Assembly (NCBI GenBank): GCA_028583605.1
Contig: CM053328.1
Span: 32,843,578 to 32,907,577, forward strand
DNA: 64,000 bases
Direction of reading: 5' to 3'
Source of the DNA: Dastarcus helophoroides
Lineage: Eukaryota; Arthropoda; Insecta; Coleoptera; Bothrideridae
In this document: positions 46,270 through 57,100 of the stretch, piece by piece
Position numbering within the stretch: the first letter of the stretch is position 1
Layout: every line of letters starts with the position of its first letter
The notes under the pieces: generated by a model
Databases searched by the model: none
Told to the model about the DNA's origin: nothing
The model's input: only the letters and a program-made list of their open reading frames with translations
Translations under genes and position numbers: made by a program

Positions 46270-46990
46270 CGTATGGCATTTAAAACGTTTTTCTCGATGA
46301 CGTTGCTAGAAAACAAGAAAGTTTCAGTGCCTTCACTTCTTAAAAATATATGGCTTTTGAAGAACAGTTAACAGGTTATTTTCTTCAGATGGAACTTGAA
46401 TCTCAGAGAACAAAAACAATATTCACATTTTTTTTAGAAATCGCTAATATATATTCTTTTAGATATATTACCTGGTGTTCATATGGCTACACAGGTTGTA
46501 ACAAATTCATTTCTCACTACCGGGATCTCAAAAACAGAACAGCAGATGCAACATGGGTTAAATTGGGGGAAAGTTGCAAAATTTGACAAGGAATAAAATT
46601 TTCAAAAATGTTCACAAGTTTACACAGTCAATTTCTACTTTGCTAAAACTTTTATTGTCAACTCGGTTTTTCATTTCGAATTTTCTCATATTTTCAAATT
46701 TAAATTCGATTATAAATTCCTACTTTTCCCAAGTTTTGAGTTTAAACATAATTTTTTTTCTAACGTTTTATTTCTGAAATTTTGATTTTAATCTAAAAAG
46801 TTGGGTGTTCCAAAATTTTTAAAAATTTGTTTAGTTTTATTTTGAAACTTTTCTCAAGCTTTCTAGATTAAACATGAATATTTTTTTTTACATTTTTTGG
46901 TCTTTTTTCTCAAAATTTAAAATTGTATCTCCAAATTTCACGATTAATCTCTAAATATTTACTTTTTTAAAATTTTTAATATATACATAC
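46270..46990. other. AT-rich spacer
   Basis: No gene recognised. ORFs at 46,350-46,586 and 46,574-46,777 have no identifiable family. Confidence 0.4.
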
Positions 46991-46996
46991 TTTTAA

Positions 46997-47233
46997 CCCT
47001 TTCGCGACGTGCTATTTTCCTATTTTTTTTTGCCAATAAGGCGGGCAGTTTTCGAAGTTTATGGAATCGTATGGTCTTCGTCGTTATAGCATACATTTAC
47101 TGGAAAAGTATGATAATCGGCGTCTCTACAAGAATATTGTACTAAATTAAAAATATAATTCGGATAAATACAGTCTTCGACTAATTGTCACATTTCTTTA
47201 ACACGGAAATATACGGTCTTCGGCGCGAAAGGG
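46997..47233. mobile_element. piggyBac-like MITE
   Basis: 237 bases flanked by TTAA at 46,993-46,996 and 47,234-47,237. The ends are CCCTTTCGCG(A)CG and its complement CGGCGCGAAAGGG. TTAA duplication with a CCC... terminal repeat is the piggyBac signature. No coding capacity. Confidence 0.85.
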
Positions 47234-47237
47234 TTAA

Positions 47238-48140
47238 AAACTTTAAAAATAGTTCACCAGGGAACAAAACGAACTGATAAATAAATAAATGAAAAAATAA
47301 AATAATGTCTCGAAGTCCTACTTTGCAGCGAACGAAGATGAACATTAAACAGATTTTCAAAGTCCAAGCAAACAGGACAAGGAAGTGGGAAAACATCATC
47401 CAAGTTTTCAGACAAAATTGAAGAAACACCATAGAATCTGACCAAAAAAACAGTCAAACAAGAGCTACCATTGCTCAAACCTAGCAAGGGAAATGATACT
47501 ACAAACCAATAAAAGGTTCATTTTTTTTGCGAAAATAATTTAGCCCATGCTCATTATAGACATGGACATTATTAAAACTGCACTTATATTAAAACACATT
47601 TATTAAAGATAAATAAAAAAAATATTTTATAAACTATAAATCAAAAAATAAAACAAAATATTAAATAAATATTACATGGAATACCTACTATTACAGGAAT
47701 AATTCATAAACTAACTAAAATTATCATAAAATAATTTTAAGGCGCATACATGGTTTGAGATTTTGTTGTATAAAATTAAAATATTGTTCACAGGAACAAT
47801 AATTAGTAAAACAATCATTTTATAATCGAAAATCGTTTAAACTATTAGAATTTTGTCGTTTGTTTTAAACTGACATAAATAATGCTTCATCAATTAGAAT
47901 ATAATCTCAGAAATTTACGAAACTGATCTAAACTTACATAAATTTTTGTCTAGTTTCCTAATTTATTTAGATCCTAATACACTTAAAATACGAAACTTGT
48001 ATGAAAACAATCATGTAATATTTATTTATTTTTTTAATAAACTTCATCTAATTACCTAATCAGAAAAAAAATTATCTAATTAATAAACGCAACAGAAAGT
48101 AACATAAAAATCCATGATAAAACGAACCGAAAACATGTTT
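47238..48140. other. Downstream of nanos, probable 3' UTR region
   Basis: The nanos stop codon is at 48,141. The next several hundred bases to the left should hold its 3' UTR; candidate AATAAA signals (minus strand) occur around 47,600-47,650. No Smaug-type or Pumilio-type site was confidently seen. 47,250-47,490 carries an unidentified sequence with overlapping minus-strand ORFs. Confidence 0.35.
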
Positions 48141-51100
48141 TTACTTGTTGCCATGACGAACCGCTATAGAGCCGTCAGGTAATCGTCTATATGCTGGCAA
48201 CTCCGAGGTATTGTGAGGAAATTGAGGACAATAACGTCTGGTGTGCGCGTTATCCCCAGTGGCCCCGCAAAATTCGCAAATGTATTTTCTCAAAATTGGG
48301 CAAGTAACTCTACCACCGAGCGTCTTAATGGTATGTGTAGTATAAATTTCGAATGGTTCTCCATTTTTAAAGCAAAATCGACATATTTGTTTTTGATTTA
48401 TATAATCATTTGTTTTAGATGTTTTCCCTGGCCTTTGAGAATTGGAATTATTTTCTGGAAAAACCAGAGAATCATCGTTCCTTGACAATGGAAATCCGTT
48501 ACACATAAAATCAGAAGCTGAATCGTTTAAAAATGATGTTTCGGCCTCGGTTTCTCCTGATCTCAAATTCGAAGACATTTCGTTTAGACAATTAGAAAAG
48601 GTTGTACCAGCAACTGGAGTAATATTTTCATGTTGTCCAAAATTGTTCATATTGAAATTGTTTTTGTCAATATCCATCATCGACCTTAATCCATTCGCAG
48701 TACTGTTGCTGGTGGTGCAAACATGTGGGAAATTACCAGTGCAAGTCTGAACGCTTGCTGGAATGAGATTTTGTGCTTTGGAGGCCTGCCAAATTCGACT
48801 ACTTCTAGAATTATTATGAAGAAAATTAGCTCCCGAATTTATTGAGGGGTCTACATTATTAAAAAGAGTTATGCCTGCCGATTCTTGCTGCGGTATTTGT
48901 TCATTTGGCATATTCTGGTTTGGAACATTTGAGAAAAGGGAATTTGATTTAGTATTTGCTGCAGCTTCATTATCAGCTGTTAGAAAATTATGGTAATAAC
49001 AAAGATTCGCAAGACCTTTATTGGTCAAAGTGTTAGTTCCTGAAGCATTAACAGCAAATATTTTCGATTCTTTTACCAAATTATTTAACGTGGTTTGATC
49101 TTTAACGCTATATTTAATAAAACTGTCCAAAGCAACATTTTGATGTTCATCAAATTTATAAATCGGAAGAAACATATATTTGTCCATGGAAGTTGTTGCT
49201 TCTTCATTGTTGACGTTGGGAATATTTTCAATATTAGCAAGATTAGTAGGCAGCTCCTGCCGAGTAATATTTTCTCTGTCTGAGCCACCTGAAATATACA
49301 TATAAGTAAGCATAGAGAAAAAGTAAAGAGTACTACGCAATAATAAAAAGCAGCTGCATATGAACAGCTACAATACAAATTCAGGGTTGTAATACAGTCT
49401 GTTCAACAAGAAACGTTCCTCGATTTTAGGAAAACTGTTGCAGATTTTTGATTTTTAATTTTTTCTTAAATAAAAGTACATTAAAAAGCTTACGGCCCTA
49501 CTATCAAATACATCGTCCAATTTTCATTGCTTTCCATGCCCCCTCATGCTCTCAACTAGTTTTTCAGCATGTCCTATAAATAATAAGCGCCATATCTCCC
49601 TGATTTTTCATGAAAGCCGCTTGAGGGTAAAACACACGTATTTCTGCAAACTTCTTCGAAACGCTCCAAAGATTTTCCATTGGATTTCCTTCGGGAGGCT
49701 GTAAATGCAATCTAAAGTTGTGATGCCAGTTTCTGCTTTCCAAGAGGTACAGAGACGACTCCGATTGTCTTCCTGTAATATTCAGTCTGTGCCTTTGGCA
49801 CCAAACATCTTCTCGACAAGACATGCGTGAACGTTTTGGATGAAGACACAAAAAGACTGCTTCGAAACGGTTAGCATACATAGCACTTCATTTTCTTTAC
49901 GTCTGTACTCTTCGACAGTTCGAGCGGAAGTAAAACAATTTGTAAAAGCAATCGAATGGGCTTTTTCACCAAAAAGTCTTATAAAAGCCAAATCATTAAT
50001 AATTTTTTAAGCAATCGAGGAGCGTTTCTTGTTGATCCGACTGTATGTATATATCGCAACAGTGTGGAGTTTTCTAAATATTTGCCACTCTGGGGTATTT
50101 CTTATCCAACAAACATTGTTTCTAAAAAAAGTTTCAAGTTGATATCAAGTTAATATAAGTTAGAAGTAAGGAAATTGCTAAATAAAATTCCATCTTCCTG
50201 CGTCCTATGTCTCTCAAATAAAAACTGTAATAAGGCATTTTGGCTCAATATTTTTGTCTCTAGAGGTTCAAATTTTGAGGTTTCTCATTATTTATAAATT
50301 ATTCTGTATAATATAAAACAAATGTACCGTATTAACCAGGGTTGGGGTAATATATATCAAGCGATATATATCATGATATATATGACGACATCTATCATGA
50401 TATTTATTAGATGATATATATCAAAAATTGCACGTGTAAGAACGTGACATACAGCTGCACTCTGGACTACATTAGAGGGGATTCCGACAGTCTAAACTAC
50501 CTAATGTGTTCAGGCAAACTGAAAATGAAGTCTTTTTAGGTTAATGGAATATAAGACAAGACACAGTGGTGATTGTAAATACATGTTTACAATACGGATT
50601 CTAAAATGTCTTTGTTGTTGGTAATATCAGTACTCTTCGTGTAATTGCGGAACAGTTGGACTCGAAGCAAAGTTTACAAAGCACGAGCGCTTTAAATCAG
50701 ACACAAAAACATTATATTGCACCCTAAAACACCCCGTTTTTGTTTTTATAAAAATCAACATTTTCATTCATTTTACTTTTCCAGCAGCTGGCCTCAAAAG
50801 AATTTTCTCGAACTTTGGATTAATCAAAAATTGAAATACAAACCTTGTCTCTTTAAACCAAGAAAGATTAAAATGTTTTTTAATCTTTCTTGGTTTCGGG
50901 GAATAAGATTTGTATTTTAATTTTTAAAGATAACCAAGGACCAGTCAGTTTCACCAACAAAAAAATTGGATTAATCGACTTCAAACCACGAAATCGCCTA
51001 GGAAATGAAAAATCAGAAAACTTGTGTTTCTGTTTCACTATTTAAACAAAAAAAACTGAAATAAGAAAAGAGAACTTTAACTCGTTTTGGTCAAATTGTG

Positions 51101-54100
51101 AATCATAGGAGCACCAGACGTCTGCAAAGTTACAAACAGTTTTGCAATTTTATGGTTTCTTAAATTGAAAGAGTTCGATTTATTTCAGATATGAACTCGA
51201 TAACAGCACCAACATTATTTTTTTCTGCCAGCTGCTCAGCCGAAAAAAACATCTAAATTTGAAGCAAAAATATTGCTAAGTAGGAAGGTTCTCATAAGAC
51301 ACGGCACGGCAGATGGAGCAGTGATATATACAACGCAACACACTTTCCCATTGATAAAATTAGTTTAGGTAAGCGCAGTAAAACAAATGGGTGTAGTACG
51401 TAAAAAATCAACCAAAAAACAATATACTATAATCAGCTATCCAAAGTTACAAACAATATCGTTACACAATATTGATAATTGAAATACAAATAGTCCCCTG
51501 AAACCACGAAAGATTAATCCCTCTTGGTTTCAGGGAACAAGATTTGTATTTCAATTTTTGAAGATAACCAAGGACCAGTCCGTTGCACCAAAAAAATGCT
51601 GGCGTTCCTTTGAAAATTTCAACTCTTTCCTTCTAACTTTTTTATTTACATTAAAATTTCAGGGTTCGGTGTTTCAGGGGAAAAAAATAAATAAATAAAA
51701 TTGATAGAAATCTGTTTCAAGTAGAACTGTCAAGCAAGTTTCTAACAACAAAGATGAGACAAAAAGACTTTAAAATCGAAACTTTAAAAAAAATTGCTGT
51801 CTAAACTGAACATTTATACTTTTTTCTCAAATTGCAAACATTACAGCTCAAAATATCGACTTCAAATTCCACATTCTAAAAAAGAAAAGTGAGATGTTCA
51901 ATTTCAAATTCAAAATATCAATATTTTTTATAGAATTTCAAGTGTTTGCTCAGAATATTAAATTTTAGTCTCGAAATCTCAATTAAAATTTTTAATAATC
52001 TTCAAACCCCCTTTGGATTTTAAAATTTCTATTTTCTTTAACAAAGTGGTTTCATAAAAGTTCCATGGTCAGTCTTGAAAAAAAAATTTTTAGAATTGCA
52101 ACTTTGATTTCAAAGTTTTGCACTTCAATTCGATTTTAGGAAGAAAGTTGGGTTCTTAACTCAAAATTTGAACTTTTTTTAAAAGATTTTAAATAAAAAG
52201 TTGAATCTCGAAAAACTTTTTCTCCGCACTTCGAACTTACTTCGAAATTTCAACCTTACCTCAAAATTTCAACTTTAATTTCGAAATATCCACTTTAAAC
52301 CTAAAATTTCGAACTTTGTCTCTTACTTTCTTCCAAAATTTTCAAGTCAAAAATTCAAGTTTAATTTTCAAATTTTATTTTTTTTCAAAATTTCGATTAT
52401 TAATTTTAATATTCCAATTTTAAAATTCTTTTTTTTAAAAGGATTTCAAATTGAAGATTTCGGTTAACGCCTAAAGACTATTTAAACGTATTGGCTGATT
52501 AATTTAAAAAAAAAAACGATTCAAATTTCCACTGTAAATTTAGAGAAAAACTTTGAATATTTGAAGATCAAAATGTTTAGTAAAAAATGCAGTTTCAATA
52601 ACTCTGGATTTATAAAATAGGCGTCTTTTAAAATTAAAACTTATTAAGATTTTAGAAAAATACATAGAAAAAATTTAAACTGGGAAATTTTAAATAATAG
52701 TCAAGTTTTAATCCGACATGCCCATAAAAGGGCCAACATTTTAAATTTAAATATTTAATATACAGACGGCCCCGTAAAAAATCTGATCGGGCTTCGGATT
52801 TATTGGATCCGGGACTGAATATATTACCAGAGGACTCTCTAGGTAGCTAAATATATACATGATCATATCAACAAATTTAAACAAAACATAATTCTGCAAT
52901 CTGCACAAAATCTTTAATATTCAGTCAAAAGATCAAGCTCTTTTTGAAAGCTTTTAAATTTAACCTCTCAATTAACTCGGAATTTGTAATTTCTTATCAA
53001 AATTTTGGGTTTGAATTTTAAATTATAAGTCAATAAAAAAATATTCGATTATCCCCTCTCAAGACTTTGCCTTCAATTACATGGCTGACAAAGCTGGAAG
53101 TATTTACAACAACTGTACCATACTGATGAGGTCAAGGAAGGCCGAAACCGGCATATTATTGTGGTTGTAAATAGCTTCAATTTTTAGTTCGTTCACACTG
53201 TTTTATTAGAAAACATTTAATGAAGTAAACAAAAAAAATGAGATTTAAACTAGGAACTTTAAAAAAAGTCTAACAAACGAAAATAAAATTTGGGGGAAAA
53301 TTAAAACTTTGTAAAGCAGAATTTTTTTGAATTTTTAAATTTGAAATTAAAACCAAATCATTTAAACTTGGGAATAGTAGAAATCAAAAAAAAAAAATAA
53401 AAATAGGTCAAAAATCAAAAATTTCAGGAAAAATTAATTATTTAGAAAAAACTGCAATATTTTCAATTTAAATAAGAAATTTCTTACAACAAATTTGAAC
53501 TTTTCGATTAAGATCCAGTTTTGAGAAATCAAGTAGAACTTGCCAAAAAAACGTTCCATTTTCGGTTTTAAGTTAAACTTTAAAATTAGTTAAACCTTTG
53601 AATTTTAACAAAAAAAAAACTGGACATATTAAAAATACTTCTAATTTATTATATTGTTATAAAAGAAATTTTGAGATTAAAAGTCTAACAATTGATTTTC
53701 ATAAAATATCTAACTTTTTTTTAGTAAAACGGACTGGTCCTTGGTTATCTTCGAAAATTGAAAACAACTGCTCTGTTGCGTTTTTAATCTTTGTTGGTTT
53801 CAGGGAACAAGATTTGTATTTCAATTTTTAAAGGTCTAATATTTTGAAATTTTGAGAGAATGTTTTTTTTAGTAAACTAGCTCATTATAAAATTTTCACT
53901 TTTCTTACTGAAATATCGACCTTAAACATATTTAACAAATTCTCAACTTTTGAGTTTGTAAATTTAAAATCTAAATTACCATTTTGAAAAACAAAAATCA
54001 AATATCGAAAGAGACTCAAAATTTCTAAAAAGTTTAGATGAAATTTTGAGCCACAAGGTCGAGCTTTAGAGAAAAACTAGTAATTTATGTATAAAAAAAT

Positions 54101-57100
54101 ATACAAATCTTCGAGTTTAAAAATGTCAAGTTAGATGATTGGTTTTGTTTTTTTTTTAATTTTATTTAACATTTCCGTGACCCAGTTTGAAAGTATTTCA
54201 ATTTTTAGTAAAACTATGTCGCAGAAATGTTAAATAAAATTAAAAAACATAATATTTCCGACCAATAAGAGTCTACCATAAAGAATAATTAGGCAGTTGG
54301 ATTAATTCGAAAGTAATACATTTTCGAATATTTGATTTTACCCTCAGAACTCGAAAACTTCTAGAGAAGTCAAAATTTTGAGGTTACAGAATCAAAATAT
54401 TGACAAAAAGGTTTTTTTCAATTTGTTCACTTTTTGCAAGAAATTTCGAATTCCATCTCAAAATTTGAAAATTTTCTCGAAAATTCGAAGCTAAGCTTGA
54501 ATTTTTCTCATAAATGTGTTTTGAGCTCCATTTTTTTATAAATCTGGAGTTTATCCAAAATTTAAAATATTATCTAGTACCTAATGAAATTTTCAAACTC
54601 AAAATATTAAGAAATTTTTATTTTAGGATCAACTATCGTTTTTTTGACACTACAATTTTAATTTCGAAATTTCCAAACTTTGAAAACATAAAAAAGTTGA
54701 AAGTCGAATTAAGAATTAAATCGACATGTTTACTTTCGCTCAATACTTTTACTTTAATCTGAAAATTTTCTTTAAAAAGTGTCAATTTCGAGAAAAAAAT
54801 TGACCTTTATAAAAAATTATCACACATTTTTGAGTTGCGAAACGTCATTTAAACTGAATTTTGATAACATTTCTACCCTTCCGCTTTTTGCTTAGAATTC
54901 AAAAGTGACAATTTCGACGAAAAATTTGACAAATTTTTAGTTGGGAAATGTCATTTAAACTGAATTTTGATAGCATTTCGACCTTTCCTCTTTTTGCTTA
55001 GAAATTCAAAACTTCTAGAAAAGTCAAAATCTTGATATTAAAGTCTGAATTTTGAGAAAAAAAGTTTTTCTAAGGAATCAAGTTTTCTTTCAAACGTTTT
55101 TGCTTTGACTCGCCTCAAAAATGCTTTGCTTTTTACTCCCAAATACTTCCATCATCTTCAAAAAGGAAAAGAAATCCCAAGTTGAACTCTTACACTTCAA
55201 GTACCTTCTCTAAATTTCAATCAAAAGTTTAAAATTTCTAAAAAAATGTTTAACTTTTTGTGAATTTTTTAAAACAAAAAGCTTTTTTTTCAATATATCG
55301 GAAATTGTTAATCTTTCAATGTTTAATACACAGACCAATAGATTAGAAAATTTATCAGATTTAGAGTTTGGATACCAAAGACCGGTTTCGATCTTATTGT
55401 ACTCGTCAGCAGTGTTGCCAGTGTACAATGCCAAATGTCGCTACCGGATCGCTAAAATTCCGCTACCGGCCGCTACCCAACACAGAAAGGGAAAAAATTC
55501 TACAAAAAATTGGACCTTGAAGGATAAATACATTTTTTTACCTTCGAGGGGTAAATAAAGCCAAAGATATAAAAAAAAACCTTTCGTTTACCTTTAAAAT
55601 AACCTAACTAACTAATTAACTAAGATTTTAAAAAAATTATCACCCTAGCTGAGAGCTACTTTAAATCAAAATCAAAAATCAAAATCAAAAAAAAAACAAA
55701 ATCGTCGAGTAACAAAGTATCTTCGGAGAAATACATATTTCTCCATAAGAAAAATAAAAATTAAAAAAAAAGATTTCTGCAATAATTGTGATTGACTTTC
55801 AAAACGTAAAATTGTTGTTAACTGCTCTCAACTATTTTAATATACAGATCAATCAATAGGTTTGAACATTTATTAGATTCAGAGTTTGGAAACCAAATAT
55901 CGGTTTCGATCTTGTTAGATCTCGTCAGTTTGGTATATCCAAATCGAATGCTAACAAATGTTCCGACAAGTAAGTACTACTACTATTTGTTAGCATTCGA
56001 GTTGGATACACCAAACTGACGAGATCGAAACCGGTATTTGGTTTCCAAACTTCGAATCTAATAAATGTTCAAAGAAACCTGTTGCTTTGTGCATTAGAAT
56101 CCTTGTCTTCTGGGACAATTTTCCTAGAGAGCAACCGCTTCGCTAAGTGGCAGTGTTTCAACTGTTGGTAGTTCAGCTACCTATGATTCACTATACACGC
56201 CTGGAGGGCTGCATGAATTTGTAGTCTATGTTAATTCTACTTGCATGCTCTCGGTTTTTAAAAATAAAATGTAAAAATTTGAGCGCTCTCAAAATTCTGC
56301 TCCTTTATCGTCGCCTCCGCTACACCGCTAAATGATTCAAAAGTCGCTACCAATAGCGGAATTCCGCTACCAGTAGCAACACTACTCGTCAGTTAGGTAT
56401 ATTTAACCGAATACTGACAAATAAATAGATACTTTAAAATCATATATGTAATACTTATATATGGCGTGTTGTGTATAATCGCCACTACAAAATGCGTTGT
56501 CAAAAAGGTGAGATGAAAGTATATGTCGTACTCTTTGGAGGACAAGCATTCATTCATTTATAGCGGGAACAGATGACAAGATGGGCGGGAATACTAATAA
56601 ATGAATGACAACAAAGATAACTGACGAGAAGCGGGATTGGTTAATAAATTCTGTCCTCCAAAAAGACAAACATATATATCCATCGCGCCTTTTGAACACA
56701 ATCGAAGGTACAAAACACGCCATATAGAAGTATTACATATATGTTTCAAATCAACGGACATCCTCCGAGTGACTCTTAAATAGCGCCACCTACTGGTCCA
56801 TAGAGAAACTGTGAACAACTCCAACAAGTATGAATTTGCTTCCAATGTTTAGTTTTTTTTTAACATTTCAATTTCAATTTAGAATTATGATTTTTTGCTT
56901 GAAATTTAGACTTTATTTTCTAAATTCTGGGCTCCCGTCTTTTTTTTTAAGTTGTGCCCCCAAAGTGTGAAAAATATATTCATTACCCCCTTAAATTAAA
57001 ATACAGAACTTGTCCCCTGAAACCAAGAAAGATTAAAAAACACAACAAAGGTTGCTCTAACGCGTTTCGACAGCCAAGCTGTCATCTTCAGTTGTGTTTT

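Larger units (their letters stand above)
55325..56830. repeat. Old foldback element interrupted twice
   Basis: 55,325-55,409, 56,385-56,440 and 56,752-56,830 together follow the foldback unit (CACAGACCAATAG..., ...CCGGTTTCGATCTT..., ...CCTACTGGTCCATAGAGAAA). A hAT element sits in the first gap and a 303-base MITE in the second. Confidence 0.7.

Noticed and set aside
49289..49340. In-frame ATG at 49,340 as start of nanos
   Set aside because: The 17 codons before GGSDREN run through a pyrimidine-rich acceptor (TATATTTCAG). A phase-matched exon with a good start codon exists at 59,918-60,008.
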